A DNA stretch of 64,000 nucleotides from Cinclus cinclus (lineage: Eukaryota; Chordata; Aves; Passeriformes; Cinclidae), in the NCBI RefSeq assembly GCF_963662255.1, contig NC_085046.1, positions 51,103,797-51,167,796 of the forward strand, in the 5' to 3' direction. Below, in pieces: positions 36,001 through 49,764 of this stretch. The translations under genes and the position numbers were made by a program. The notes beneath the pieces are model-generated. The model did no database searches. It worked only from the letters and a program-made list of their open reading frames with translations, and had not been told where the DNA came from. Each line of letters begins with the position of its first letter. Position 1 is the first letter of the stretch.

Positions 36001-39000
36001 CACTATAAAGTTTGAATAAAAAGAGAAAGAGGTTTAAGGAGCTATAACTAGGATTTAACAGTATTTCTGTGAAATTAATATCCCTTTTTGTCTTTCCCTA
36101 CCACAAAAATCATTCTTTCTGAGTGTTTCATGACTGCATTTGTTAACTGAATCGAATTATCAACAACGTGAAGACCACCACAATAGCAATAAATAGACCT
36201 GTATGACACAGCTTTGTAGATAAACTCGCCACTTAATAGTTAAGTTTGAAAGAAGGATTCCAAGACAAAACAAGCATGAACAATATCTGTGATATGTGGG
36301 CTGTCTGTGTCTATAACAAGTTTTGTGATCCAGTTCTGTACCATGAACCATGCAAACAGCTCTAACACTGCTCACAGAAGGATGTGCACCAGAAGTTCAA
36401 ACCTCAGGAGAATTACATCAATGATTCCTCTCCACAGTCCCCAGTGGCCTATGGCCTTCACCCCTTTGAGGTGCTGCTGATTCCATCTGTTGCTGGCCCT
36501 AGACTTCAAAGCACTATTTCCACAATCAAGGGCTCCAGAATCAAGCATGACTCTAATGAAGGAATGACGCTAGTGGTTACTGCCTTAGGCATGCAGAGCT
36601 CTCCAGACAACTTTTGCAGTTCCCTGGAAAAGTAAAAACACAACAACCAGTTTTGATAAAAGGTAAACACCTTTTTTGGAAACCATCACTTGAGATTATC
36701 AGCTTTGATGATGCAACAGGCAGCATTTCACTGGCAGGAGAAGAAAAAAAAATGAAGCAGAATGGATGACCAGAAATGACATTCATGGAATCATTCAGGG
36801 AGGGCATGGTTCAGCCTCCAACTACACTACATAGTTTTAATTACGTTTAGGTTCTTTGTGTTGCTTAACCTACATGTCTCCTTTGTGTACACGGTGTCGT
36901 TTTACTCCCATGTGTTGCATGTCCACCCATCCTGTCAGGTTTGAATTATGGCCTTGATTCCATGGGCAGTGAGAGAGCTCTGGCTGAGAAAGTGCCCTCA
37001 TATCTGCAGGTGAGGTGCAATTGACAGCAGACTCAAGAACAGCACTGACTTTGTGAGACATCGGTTCTGCTTCTGGACAATAGTTGTACCAAATAGAAAA
37101 AGAGCCCCCAAATCCATGCACTCCAGTCACAGAGACAACACAGACAGGATTGGAGAGGTGTGCCTGAACAGCAGTTGGACAGACACCCAAAGAGGGGGAT
37201 GTTCACAATTCGTATGGTGTGTAGCTGACTGGAAATAGTGAACAGCAATTCAGCTATGCAGGAAGTACAGAGGGAAGACTGGGGATCTGCAGGATTTGAG
37301 ATCCATCATTTGGATCACACTAGGTTGTGTCTTGAGCAGACAAATTCAAAGCAGCACTTGCTGATTGAATATGGCACAGTCACAGATGCAAAAGATATGG
37401 GATAATGTGTAAATTGCAACATCTTATCATGAAGACATGTCAGGGGGTCTACAAAATAACCTGCAGACTTCTGAGATGCAGATGTAACTGTTGACATTTT
37501 TGAGGCACTACAACCAATTTAGAAATATTGTCTGTTGGCTCTGGGCTAGTCTTCGGGAATGGGTGGCCTTAGCTGTCTCCTTTTTCCTTTGCAGAAAATT
37601 TTCAGTACATCCCCATTTCTCTTATGCAATAAAACTTGATTTGCCTTTAAAATTACATACATCTTAAAGGAGCTTTCATATTATTCTACTGTTTTGAACC
37701 TATTGTACAGACACTTTTGTGTCATTTCTATGTGCTGTTTCAATGTATTCCATATGGACATAAGCTCAGCTTGTGCTCAAAACATTCACTTGGGAGTACT
37801 ACGGTTATGGGCAGTGTGCTGCTGAGACTGAGCAAACCAGCTTGGAATCTATTACCTCCCACTCACTGCTGTCTAACTATATTTCCTGGTTTCTAGTTAA
37901 AAACATGTGTGAGTTTACTTGCAACTCCTTACATGTGGTCATTAGATATGCCTTCAGATTCATACAGGACTCTTAGAGAAAGATTACTGAAGCAAGTTCA
38001 CTCCTTTCTTTTGCACTGAATATGTCTCTAAATGAGAAGCTTTAGGAGGGATGAGGGTAAAGATGATTCATGAAATTAAGTAACTTGCATTTTAGTATGT
38101 ACAAGGCATACACGTTTGTGAAGGAAACCTGTCCCTGTGAGAATAAATAAAACATACATAGTGTCCTTCTCTTCAGGCTTAATAGCAACTTTAACAGTAT
38201 GTAGTCACATTAATACCTTCTGCAATGAAATGCATTTGATGTTTTCTGTATAACACAAAGCAGTGGGAGAACTGAAAATTCTTAGATCTTTCAAACCTTC
38301 CTCCTTTCCCCAGTGAGATTCTGAAATCTGGCTTATGAGCAAGAGCCAGATACAAAAGAAAAGTATTCTGGTGCCCAACATTCAAAAGCAGTGGAATTTA
38401 AGTTTTCCAGTTGAAAAGTGAACAATCCACACCACTTTATTTAGACTGTCCACTTCCCTGACCTCTCAGACAAAAGTACATATACAACTTATTACACACC
38501 TAATGGAAGTTACTTTCTTCCAGCTGAGGCACAGCAACAGCTCTTTTTCTATTACAATGTGCAATAAACCCTGAAAAGTTTTCAAGTGAACTTGATCAGT
38601 CTGCAGAATAGAAGACCATAGTAACTACCAGCTACTTTCTGTTGAGGAAACAATTTCCAGCTAATGAAGGTAGTAACGTCTTACATTAAGCTAACATCAT
38701 CACAAGCAGTCACTTATTTATAGAAGTATCTATTTAGGTTCCTAAAAATCTGTTTTGTATGTACCCAGTCCATACCAGACTCTTGGCTGGACTAAGCTGA
38801 AGTCAGCAGTTTGGTGTTTTCATATATCAGACTTCGGTGTGCATCCCCAAAATATTGATTGAAATCCTATTAAGAAGCTTTCTTGCAAGGGTCGTCAATA
38901 CTGAGATTTATATTGCAATTTATATTCCAAATTATTAAAGAAAATAATTTATCAATACATTTTTTAATGCAAATGAAAAATTTTGGTTGATGTACAGAGC

Positions 39001-39635
39001 TAAGGAGTAGGAAAAGGATAATTACCTACTATCTGCTGCAGAGAAAATCTCAATGAATTGATGACAACACTTTTTAGAGGACTTTGAAGTTTATAGCGTA
39101 GTGAAAGAAGCCTTGCCATACAGTCTGAAATGATGTCAGAGTATTGTGGTCCAAGATTTAGGCAAAGGAAAATGAAAGAGGATGGCACCGGTCAAGAGGA
39201 CACTGGTTTCAGAATTCCTGTGGAAATTGCTTAAGGGAGAAAGGGCTGAAACTGCTGAAGGAGTCATGTATTTTCTAGACCTGGAACAACATGTTCATTA
39301 ACCTTTGGCAGTGAAACTGTAAACAGTAAAGCAGTAAGTAGGGAGAAGGCACCCTGTCACTGTGCCTGCTGTGTGTGATGGACTACAGGCTACGCCATTC
39401 CCCCACAGGGAAACAAGGCCTGGGAACATTTCTTTTTCTGCAAACATAGTATTTAGCCAAAGGCTAGGGAGTCTCAATCTAGACAGAGGCAGCTGGGACA
39501 GAACTAGCAGAAAGGACACATGAGCCCAGATTTCCTGAATGACACAAAGACAAAAAAAGATTATTTGATATTTTGTGGAGACAAAAGAGCATAATCCCTG
39601 GATAAAGCAAACCAGAAAAAGCCCAACAAGGGGGC
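33043..39635. other. Non-coding stretch, no gene seen
   Basis: Unassigned. A short GGTT run lies at 34048-34064. Parts at 34440-34980 and 36280-37500 are a little richer in GC and hold several overlapping short frames (for example 36384-36635 and 36870-37190) that I cannot assign. They could be decayed retrocopies or transposon pieces. No CR1 or LTR signature is seen. Confidence 0.5.
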
Positions 39636-40332
39636 TATCCTGGTTTGAAAGACAGGTGTTTGCTAAGGAAAGCAGAAGCTTCCCTTTGGACTGAAAAAAA
39701 AAAAAGTGATTCTTCTGATTATTATAATTTTGGAATTAAGAGAGCTCTCAGGCAAAGATATGGGGATAGGAATAACAGTTCTTTACTAGTATATCTAACA
39801 AGACAAACAAGAACAACAACAGCTATGAAATTACCCACAAACAGAACAGTAACTCAGTCCCAGTGTTTTTTGGCTGCAGGCACCTTTTCCCTGAGCTGCA
39901 GTTCCCGGTGCTGGGGGCGGGCAGGTCCCGCAGAGCTGCAGGAGGGCTGGGGGTGATGGCAGCGCTGTCCCAGGGGAGAGAGAGATGGAGAGAGCCCTCC
40001 GCTCACGGTGTGGGTGCCGATGCTCAGTAGAGTGCTGGATGGTGGTAGTTCACAGCGAGAAGACAGCCGGGCAGGGTCCGATAGTGGTTTCCCGACGCTG
40101 GAATGGCGGAGATGGGGCTGAGGCGGCGATCGTCCTTCTCGTCCGAACTCCGCGGGGGAAATGGGCTGAGGCCCAGCCTTCCGCTTCCTCTTCTGGCTGT
40201 TTGAATCTCTCGGGGTTTCCCTCTTCCCTCCCGTCCCCTCCCCCTTGTCACCAGGGCCCAGTCAACAGGTATCTTAGCATGACAATGGGGAAAATTCCAC
40301 AGAGGGGAAAGGGAAAGAACCAACCCCCAACA
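39636..40332 (-). mobile_element. ERVL-like solo LTR, minus orientation
   Basis: Read on the minus strand, the element starts 'tgttgggggttgg' at 40332 and ends '...cctgtctttcaaaccagg' near 39641, with the last bases at 39636 when aligned to the usual aggaca end. Its 3' part (AGTAAA, 'ctgttattcctatcccca', an 'aaattataataat' block, 'acacctgtctttcaaacc') is shared with the LTR at 10 kb. The 5' part is GC-rich and different, with CpGs such as 'ccgatgctc' and 'cggcgatcg'. Flanks ggggc and tgggc share four of five bases, which fits a 5-bp target-site duplication. The 146-codon frame inside it is not a gene. Confidence 0.87.
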
Positions 40333-43300
40333 TGGGCTCAGGAGGGCCTTGACAGAAATGCAGGTAGAAAGTGCTTAGAGATGAAGTTTCTTATAGAGTC
40401 AGAGAAAAAGGTAGAGGAAAGGTGACAAATCTATGTACCCAAGGAGCAAATCATAATAAAAATTATCTGTTGGAGCTAAAGGGTCAGTGGGGTACAGTGA
40501 CATAAAGAGCAAAGAGCATGGAAGAGCACAGGATTGATGGGTGGAAAGGGGAGTAAAAAGCCTCATCTCAGAGGAGCTTTGAGCCAAGTGGTTTTACACA
40601 GTGTTTGCAGCAACTCAGAAAGCTGTGAGCGGACTGAAATGAGCCCTGCAGAGAGGACCTGCCTGCAGGGAGCAAGTCCCTAAAATCATTGCTAGTGCTA
40701 GCTTTCTCAAGGAAACCTTCTATGTGTTTCGTGGTGTTTATTGCCAAGTTCTCCAGAAAGAACAGACATCAGCAAGTTTGTTGACAGGCTCCTGAAAATT
40801 CTAATAACCCTTAGTTGCCCTTACCAGGCTTCAGACAGGACCACAATCCACATCTGCCCATGGGCCCTGGGGCTTCTCCTCAAGTCAGACTGGGGAATTC
40901 ATTTCTCACAGCTACGCTGTAAGTGTACATACAGCTGGATCTATTCTCCACTTGCTCTAGGTTACTGCTTGGGTCTTCTGCATGTACTCTGGAGTTACAC
41001 TGTAGGTAGCATTGTCTCTGGGCTTTTATTGAGCTGCGAATCTGCAGTGGCTAGCTTTGCTAGTGTGGTCAGCCCACCAGAAACAGCGGCTAGCAGTGCC
41101 TGTGTGCCACAGATGATACACCTCTTCATATGGAAGCAGAGAAGGCTGTAGTAGTCTGAAGATGGAAGTTGCAAGTTGTGCCCATACAGCTGTGCTGAGC
41201 TTCCAAAGACAAAAACTGCATCTTTGCACTTCAATATCTTGCCACCTTCTATGCTTCACAGAACACATTGTATAAGAGAATACTGCAGAGCTTGGACAGG
41301 GAAGCCTGTCACCGAATAGCAAATGCACATAAGGGTGGGGCAGAAAGCTTTTGTATGAACTTTTGTGACTATGTGGTACAAAGCCTGGCTTTTTTAAAAA
41401 GAAAAAGCTTTCATCCTGAGGTTCATTTAAATGAAGACTTAAAATGTGAGAGCACTCAAAGAAAACAAGAAACTTGCAGTTGCTCTTAAAATTAAATAGT
41501 GTCATATAATCTCAATAAACAGGAGCCAAATAGCAGAGCCAGTCTTTCAGGGAATACACAGTGTGCTGACAGTCAAAGTCATCTCACCATGGTTTAAAAG
41601 CTGTCCCTCCTTTCAGTTGCTGTAACTCTGGGAAAGTGGGAGACAAATGTGAGCAGTGTGACTCAGATTGTAGTAGAAAGTTCTATACTTAATTTAGTGG
41701 TGTGACTCCAGATTATGCAGGGCTTGGAAAAAAAATGGCAGCCTGGAGTTGTGCGTGGTTTTATGCAGGCGTATTTCCCAGCTAGCTTGTCATGCCTACT
41801 TGTTGCAAGTGTGTCTGGATGAAGAGTCTGTAATGCTGCATCACTGTCCTGGATTTCCCTCTAGCAAGAAGGGGATAAGTTTTCTGGAAGTATTCCTCCT
41901 CTGGGAGTTCAGGTGCTGCTGAACTTCCAGCTGCTGCAGCATTTACTCCCCCATGCAGAGCCCTCTTGGTGCTAACTCTACACTTTCCTCTTTTGCCCTC
42001 TAACTTGAGGAGCCACAGCAGTCTGCACTTAATAGAGCAACAAGGGAGCTTTGTGACTGTAGCTAAAGCAGTTCAGAGTCCTTTCCCTGGCTTTCTTTGC
42101 CTACATTGCAGAGGGGGAAAAGTATTACATATAAATGTAAGATAAATTATTTGATTAATTCCCACAAAATATGCAGGAACTCAGTTGCCATTAAATATAA
42201 GACTATGATGAGTGTAATGATGACTGGCAATTTGTGAAGTCAGAATGCTGCTCTGTTGTCACCAGAGCAGCCAGTGTCACCAGCACTACAGTTATTAAGC
42301 TTAAATACATGTGAGATGTCATACTGCATCACTGGATTGTGATGTCTCTGGAGAACAGCACTGGGCACATGATGTTGAAGGGTACTGTCATGCTTACAGA
42401 CTGATCCCAATAGTAGCACCTTTCACTGCAGCTGGCACTCAATACATTCCATATTTCCATTTTTCTTATCTTGTCCTTGAGGGTTTTGGTAATTCTGCTT
42501 CATCCAATTCCCTGTGTCTGAGGTGAGACAAGCAGCTGCAATTCTGCAGGTCTTGGTGTTCATCTGTCCATACACCTGTTTCCAGGGGACCCATTAAAAG
42601 CTAATAAATTTTTCCTGACTCCAGACTCGTTAAAAGAACAGAGACAGCTCAAGATTTCTGAAAGCATGGTCTTTCTGGACACAGTCACTGTCATCTCTCT
42701 TCCTTGGAGTTGCTTTCCATGGACAGGCAGCCTGTCAGCAGCAGAGACCTGCTGTCTTGCTGTCATTTATTGCAATCCACCTGGCACTCAGCTTTTTGTC
42801 ATTTAATGTCTCCAACTTTGACAAGATTAGACTGTCTTTTATTGGTGTAGTGGATTTTTTAGGGCAAAATTGTGCACAAAAATATGTCCATATGATCAAA
42901 TTTCATTGAAGGACTCCTTTCTGGTTTCTAGGTTTGGATACTTAGGTTTGAGTATAATTGGAAAACAAGCTCTATGAGACAATATTCTAAAATGCGACAT
43001 AACCTGATGTACTTCCAGAGATTAGTTTTATGTCTTGGGTCTACCACTAAATTCAGGTGATCTCTGTAAGAATGCCCATAAATCCCTTAATCCTAAATCC
43101 CAAACAAATCCTATTAAGCATAATGGAAAGTTCAAAAAGAGCACAGCAGGAAAATATTAAGCAAGGAAGTATCCAGTCTGAATTATCATGAATTTTGGTT
43201 AATCCCACTTGCCCTTCTTACTTGAATGTGTCACATTTGTAAACATAGCCTTTGTAGACTTTAGTCAGTTTTAATTGAAAGCCAATGACAGTAAAATACA

Positions 43301-44564
43301 TTTCATACATTTTTAAAGATATTCCTTAAAGAAATTGATTTTGCTTAATGACCTTTCTTTTATCAGTTATGATAATGAAGCAAATATGAATCTCTGGTTT
43401 AGAAAAAACCATTGTAGGGAGTGGACTGAAAGAATAGTATGTCTTCAAAATGACCTATTTTCAGAAATCACTTGGCAATTTGTCAGAATGAGAGATTTAA
43501 CTAACTGAGACCCAATTTTAAAATAACTATGTAAATGAAATTATTTCAACCTCTTTTGAAGACAGATAAAGCAAACTTCAGAGCATACTATAAAGATCTG
43601 ATGTCCTCCCAGCCACCTAAAATAAATTACCTTTAGTCTCTATGGTAAAATCATGTAAATCAGCACAGTTTGCACAGCAATCAATCAACAGTTCCCTATT
43701 GCCAAGTGAAGTGGCATATTTCTGCCACTGATGCATGGCTGATTGGAGAAAGACAGGCTTTAAAGCAAGGAGCAAGATTAGGATCAGTTGAGACAACTCT
43801 TACCTACTTTGACTCTGAAAGTAAGTTAAAGTCTTTTCTAGGACTGCAGGATCTTGACAGACTGCACTGCCGTTAGATAAAGGGAGCTTTTCATCTGGGC
43901 TTCAGACTGACCATCAGTTTCCTGCAATGTCTTCCCCTCCTCTGCTCATATGAGACATAGATGACTGATTTCAGGTGCTATCTCTTTGAAAAGTCTACAT
44001 ATTGTAGACCTTGTAACACTGAAAATAACAGCTGCATATGTGTATCCAGTGAAATACATCAGTTATTATATGGGCATTTGGAGAAGGATGAAGTTGGCTT
44101 AAAACAGCTAGAATAATTTTTCTCAAAAGTAAATCACATAAATATAGGATGATAAGAAATTTGTGGCCTGTAAAACATTATACTTCATAAAATTTCACTC
44201 ATTCTCACCAGAGCATCAGACTATGCAGCAAAAGCACAAAATTGTACATGCAGCTTAGCACACTTGCAAGGGATGATTAGGAGTCAGTGATTTTCAAATC
44301 CATTATCATCATATGGTTGGTTGCTATCAGAACAGGCTTCAAGATCTGACAATGGTCTTATACTTCCATGCATTGATCTCTTTGATGCTTTTATACAACA
44401 TGTCTTTACATTAAATGGAAATTTCAGGGTATGGCAGGTTCCATACTGAGACATGCACGTGCCTTTTTGCACTGATTAAAGCACTTTGGCTGAAGATTCT
44501 TCAGTTCCTAAAAGAGGGGGTAGAAAGGAGGAAAAAAAATCCAAACCAACAAACATAAACCCTT
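40333..44564. other. Non-coding stretch, no gene seen
   Basis: Unassigned. The overlapping plus- and minus-strand frames at 40741-41505 (136 and 159 codons) have no recognised domain. A GC-richer patch at about 41840-42110 could be an old LTR but shows no decisive end motif. Confidence 0.5.
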
Positions 44565-45114
44565 GCCCTTTTCTGGTGGGGAACAAGTTAAAGCAGAAGT
44601 AAGAGGCAAAGCAGTAAATTATAGCTTTTTTCGATGCTGTCCTGTCATGTGGCACTGATAACACAGTTCTAAGTACTGCTGAACAGTGTTTGAACAGCAT
44701 CAAGGCCTTCTCTTCATCTTCCTCTGCCCTGTGCCCACCCTGCCCAGTAAAGAGATTGGGAGTGGGCAAGAGGCTGCATGCAACCAGGCAGATGTCCCAA
44801 ACTGGCCAAAAAGCTTCATCCTGCTGTGTCACATCTTGCTCAGGAGTAAAACTGGGAGGAGGGTAGGTTAGGGAATTTTGTTCATGATCTGAGTGAGCAT
44901 TAGTCCCTCCATGGGAGGAGGTGAGTGAGTATTGTCGCATCTTATGTTGTTCCTTTGATCTTTCATGTCTCATTTGCTCATTAAACCATTCTTATCTTGA
45001 CCTATAAGTTTTCTCTTATTCTTCATTTTCTTCTGCTGTACCACTAGGCATGAGGGAGGCAATGAAGTTACAGTGGTGTGGTGCTTAGCTGCACGCTGGA
45101 GTTAATCCCCAATA
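44565..45114 (+). mobile_element. Old ERVL-type LTR, near full length
   Basis: This follows the classic avian ERVL-type LTR in order: a degenerate start 'tctggtggggaacaagtt', 'actgataacacag', 'gctgaacagtg', 'tcaaggccttctcttc', a 'gggagtgggcaagagg' block, 'aactggccaaaa', then ATTAAA at about 44984 (likely polyadenylation signal), 'cttatcttgacc', 'gtggtgtggtgcttagctgc' and 'ggagttaatcccc'. It is heavily substituted and lacks internal viral genes. The 165-codon minus-strand frame over it is an artefact. Confidence 0.82.
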
Positions 45115-48100
45115 GCTTACATTGTTTCCTATGACTTTTTTACTCTTCATTAACATGTTTTCTCTTTGTTTTTAAATTAATAGTTTAATCTAGCTAGAGA
45201 TTAGGCTGTTTATAAAATATCTGGCTAACTGAAATTTCATCTGCACATCTGTGGCTGTTTGAAACAAAAATAATTCTTCAGGCTTGCTGCCCCCACTCTT
45301 TTCTTTAGATCACTCAGAGTATAAAACATAATATTGCTTCACTACATAGCCTGATGTAGGAACTTGACATTTCTGGGATCAGTAAAGAATAAGCAACTTC
45401 TTGAAACTGTGATTAGATCAGGTTCTAGAAAGAAGACAGTTCCTGGAACAGCTTGTAACTGTCCATTCTGTTTGTTTTTTGGAGTTGTTTCAATCTAGAA
45501 GAGAGGAACTGACACTGAACAGTGCATTGCAGTGTGGTTAATAATGATTTTCATGAGTATTTATTTTACTTTTCTAATCTCCTGCAGCTGCTACAAAGTA
45601 GCTTTATGTTTTCTGTTATATCTTAATGGACAGTAGATTTTGAAAAGAGGCATACTTTTACACAATATTATGTTATAAACCTCAGCTTAACCCCATCTTT
45701 ATTTTGAATAGGATTATTGAGTGGTCCACTGCTCTCAGTATGAAAATATTAAGCCCACAAATCTCCTGTGATTCTTCATAAGAGTGAAAAACACAGTGTG
45801 GCTTATGTGCAGTAACTCCTGCAGGAGTTTATGTACAATTAATCTATTCAGCATGAAGCCATGCAGGACTTGCAAACTTTCCAGGAGTACAGGAAGGGTT
45901 TGCTTCTGTTAAAAAGTACTATGAACTTCTAGTCTCTGACAGAATTATTAAACACGTTGAAGTCCTATGGAGTATGAGGCTCTACCACAGGTTCTAGACA
46001 TGTCAGATGTGATATGACTTGTCCTTTTCTCAGGTATATACCATTCACAGATTTATTTCTGGACCTACCGGTGCCCACAAACTGTAGCATCTTGGTTGAA
46101 AGGAAAATAAATACAATTGGATCAGCTCCCTAGAAATTTCACCATCATCTTCATGAGTATTCAATGGGATTAGTTTGAGTTGCCATGTAATGAAACCTAT
46201 TGTATAGTCAAACCTGAGCAATGGCAAATAAACAATAAAGGTAGTCTACAGTCAAGACAGTGATCAGATATTTTGTGCTGTCCCAAGAAGAAATAGTTAA
46301 AAGAGAAATGGTGAGCATTACAACTCATAAAGTACAGAGTTCATACGTATGTAGGTGAAAGTCTTTGAAAATAAGTTTCAGAAGTTAGAGCTGCTGTTCA
46401 AGGTATCCAAAGACAGTTCAATACATAACCAGCTAGATTTAAGCCCAGACCATTGTAAAACAGTAAAAGGAAGGTATTTTGGAACTATTTATTCTTATTT
46501 ATGCATTGCACTTATAAATTCGTAATGGAAATAGAGGAGGTGAGACGTTATATTGCTGTAAGATGACACTAAAATAAAATAGCTAGAGATTGGCAATTAG
46601 TGTGTAAGAACAGTTATTGGAGAAACAATTAGATATAAAGCATGCTATGGCAGATCTTCCATTCTAGAATGTCTTGCTTAATTGATTTGTCTCGATTATT
46701 GAAACCTCTGCTAGTGTTATTTCTGAGAAAAAAAAATCTGATTAACTGGATTTATACACCCTCATGCAGATTTTCTTATGAGTGGTGTGAATGAACAGCA
46801 GAAAGGACTGCACCTAATTTTTCTCTGTTCAAGGAGACACAGCTGAGGAAAAAGTACAGACTAGCTTGAATAACAGGTTCCTTTTTAGCATGGAATTTTG
46901 AAATCTAATTCTAGTGTTCTAGTAAATATGTTTTTGAATGGGTAAAACAGGTCATTTCTAACTGAGCACAAAAAAAAAAAGTGATAGAGCCCAATTCTGT
47001 TTTGATCAGTTATAGCTGATGTAGTTTGCTGTATTTTCTCTGTGAAGTGTTTGCAGTATGCTTTAGTCATGTTGAAGTATTGCAGTTTTGACCTGTTTCG
47101 ATTTCTTATTTCATTGTAGCATCTTATTTTAAAGCCCAGATTCTGCAGGGTAACAAGATTAGTCTTCTGCTCTACAAGAGTGAGCTCAGAATGATTGAAG
47201 ACAAACCTGGGATAGTGTTAAAGTGCTTTCTAGTTATGTCTTGGACAGCATTGCAAGCTGGAAGTATTTTTCCATAAGATTAGGGCTACAATAGCATGAC
47301 ATTGCTTCAGAGTTAGTGCAGGTATCTCTACAGAGTGCAGCACTATGCTGTGTTGACAGATTTATTCACAGCTTTGAACACACTTCATCTGAACTTGTCC
47401 ATGCCTCTTTTTATGTTCCCTTGCAAACCAATCTTTAGTGCTCAAAGGAGCAGGAGGCAAAACTTCCAGCACTAGGGGCCAGATTATTTTAGTAGATGCA
47501 AACAGCAGCCTTGCTGTGGTGTGAGTAATAAAGCTGTGCTGCATGGTTTTGATACCTGCAATGGCAGTGTGACCTCTGAGTGCATTAGTGCATCACGTAC
47601 CTGCTAATACCTGGACTATGTACAGTGCCTATCATATACCTGGCTGCTGCTACACTCAAAACCCCCTTGGACTGAGATTAGGGACCTACAAGTTGCATGA
47701 CAGGCTGACTCATGCCTTATGTAGGTGCAGAGCAGAGGGAGCTTCACAGAAGTAACTTAACATTGTCTGATGGTGTTTTTCCCCTGTTATTCAGCTTGAT
47801 TGTGGATCAGCACAGCTCTGTGTAAAAAAAACTGTTTTGGGCTTTTTTGCCAGGTTCTTGATTACAAACAGCCTTTGGGATGACTCTTGAACAGTCATCC
47901 ATCACAATATATCAGCTTCTTACTAGAGAGGTGATGAGCATGAAATAGTGGTTAACATCTTCATTTCTGGTAGGCAGGTCTAGTCCCCTTGCTGGGGTGC
48001 ACTGGAGAAAATGAGATTTATGTCCATGTCATGCTCATGTAATTAGAACTCAAATCTTTAGGAGCTTTGGCCAATGCACATTGCATTGAGGCTGCTGCAA

Positions 48101-49022
48101 CTTCTGTCTGAAAGGCTCTGGTAGAGTGGGTTTGCCTAGAGTTTCCTGACAGGCATAATTATGTATAATGTCACTCGTGCCTTTTACAGAACATAGCATG
48201 GGGTGATAGTTAATGCATTTAAGAAGTGTGCAATCTTTCTGAAGTCATTTTAAAATATGATTCATGTGGAAAATTGGCATTTGCAAGCTTTGTACCTAGA
48301 CTTCCTGTCCCTAGGAGCCTTTCATTTGGTTGTGTTTTAGAAGTACATATTTTTAGGCAGGAAAAGGAAAGTATGGTGATGGGAAAATAAACAGAAACAA
48401 GTTCATTTCAGAGAATACCAACAGGCCCATGGAATCTTGGTTTTCTGGATCTGAATCATTGTACCCTTACACTGATGACTCTACTATTTCCTCTGGCTAC
48501 TTCAATTTAGCACAGAGTGGAATTCCACCCTTGCAGGGTCTTTAACTTTTGGGAGACCACTGACCACCTGATCACACTCATGGGAAAGCTTTGCTATCAG
48601 TCTTGTCTTTTTTGTCTTCATTCCTTCCATGCTCAGGAAAGAGAATGCATGAGATATATTGAAATTCATAGGAGTCTTCTAGTGCAGATTTAGGGTCTGT
48701 AAGTTTTTTTTTTTGTGAGACCACTGGTTAAGGGTCTGTGAGATCAGAATATACTAATATGAGTATGTCTCAGAAGGCCTAAAGTAAAAAAAAAAAAATT
48801 CTTTTTATTTCAATAAAACTTTGCATTTTCCAGAACAAAAGCATGATCTTCAGCATTATCCAAAGCTTCACAAAAATTCCCATCTCAAACTCCATCCATA
48901 TTTTATGCTTTTAACCAATTCCAGGTATTTTATCCAATATGATGTCCATAGAAAATGGCTAAAATAATCTAAAACTTGTGCAATACAAGTCAAAATGAGA
49001 TAATATGAATAAATAATAAAAT
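45115..49022. other. Non-coding stretch, no gene seen
   Basis: Unassigned AT-rich DNA with A12 runs near 46969 and 48787. No frame exceeds 61 codons, no repeat family is recognised and no RNA gene is seen. Confidence 0.6.
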
Positions 49023-49096
49023 ACAGTCAAGTCAAGACTGAAGTGCATCTACATATATTACAGTCAAGTCAAGACTGAAGTGCATCTACATATATT
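49023..49096. repeat. Perfect 37-bp tandem duplication
   Basis: Two adjacent 37-bp units (49023-49059 and 49060-49096) beginning acagtcaagtcaagactg are identical base for base. Each unit also contains an internal gtcaa doublet. The lack of differences points to a recent duplication. Confidence 0.97.
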
Positions 49097-49764
49097 ATGC
49101 AGCTCAGCACTCTCATAAAAGCAAGGTGTTAGAGTCTTTAACCCAGAATCCCATCAGGTTATGTCCTTAAGAGTTTGTGAAGGAAACGCCACTTATCAGG
49201 AAAACCTGTTCCCAGGTGTAACTAGATTCAGTGAAGAAGTTTCTTCAGAACTCTCTCTGAGGCAAAACATTATACTGGCTTACAAAATCTGTGAGTAAAT
49301 GGATTTTGCCCATTCATTTTTTCAGACTTTGTTGATTCACATTGCTGTACATGAAATATAAAATGCATATTGTAAATGTTATAGTCAAGATAATTAATGT
49401 TACAGAGAGGACAAGAGATGCCAACTTTTCAGTCAAAACTTGTTGTGGTTCTTGATATTTGAACCAAGATTTCCTATTTTTTTAGGAGGCAGCAGCTGTT
49501 ACAGGATGATCTTTTGCTTAAGGATGCCACCTGCTTGCACCTTCAGGAATCTTCTACAACGAGTAGTAACCTTCCCTGTTTTTTCCCTTCATTCTGGTAG
49601 GAATGTTTTTGCCTTGCCTGGTAGGAATATGTCTGTTCACGAGGGTTTACCAGGAAAAGGAATGGCATAAGAATTCCTGCAGCCTTGTTGCTGTTGTTCT
49701 GCTATCGTGATGCAGGATCTCCTACTGATGACACAACTCTGCTGGGGCCTTACCAGAGTAAAAG
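49097..49764. other. Non-coding stretch next to LTR
   Basis: No gene is recognised. A 'tgttgtggttc' at 49441 resembles the left boundary motif of the LTR that starts at 49765, so part of this stretch could be another, decayed LTR piece, but I cannot support its ends. Confidence 0.4.

Noticed and set aside
39985..40425. 146-codon plus-strand frame as a gene
   Set aside because: It lies on the antisense strand of a recognisable LTR and continues into flanking DNA without a domain.
44476..44973. 165-codon minus-strand frame as a gene
   Set aside because: Most of it is the reverse strand of an ERVL-type LTR.
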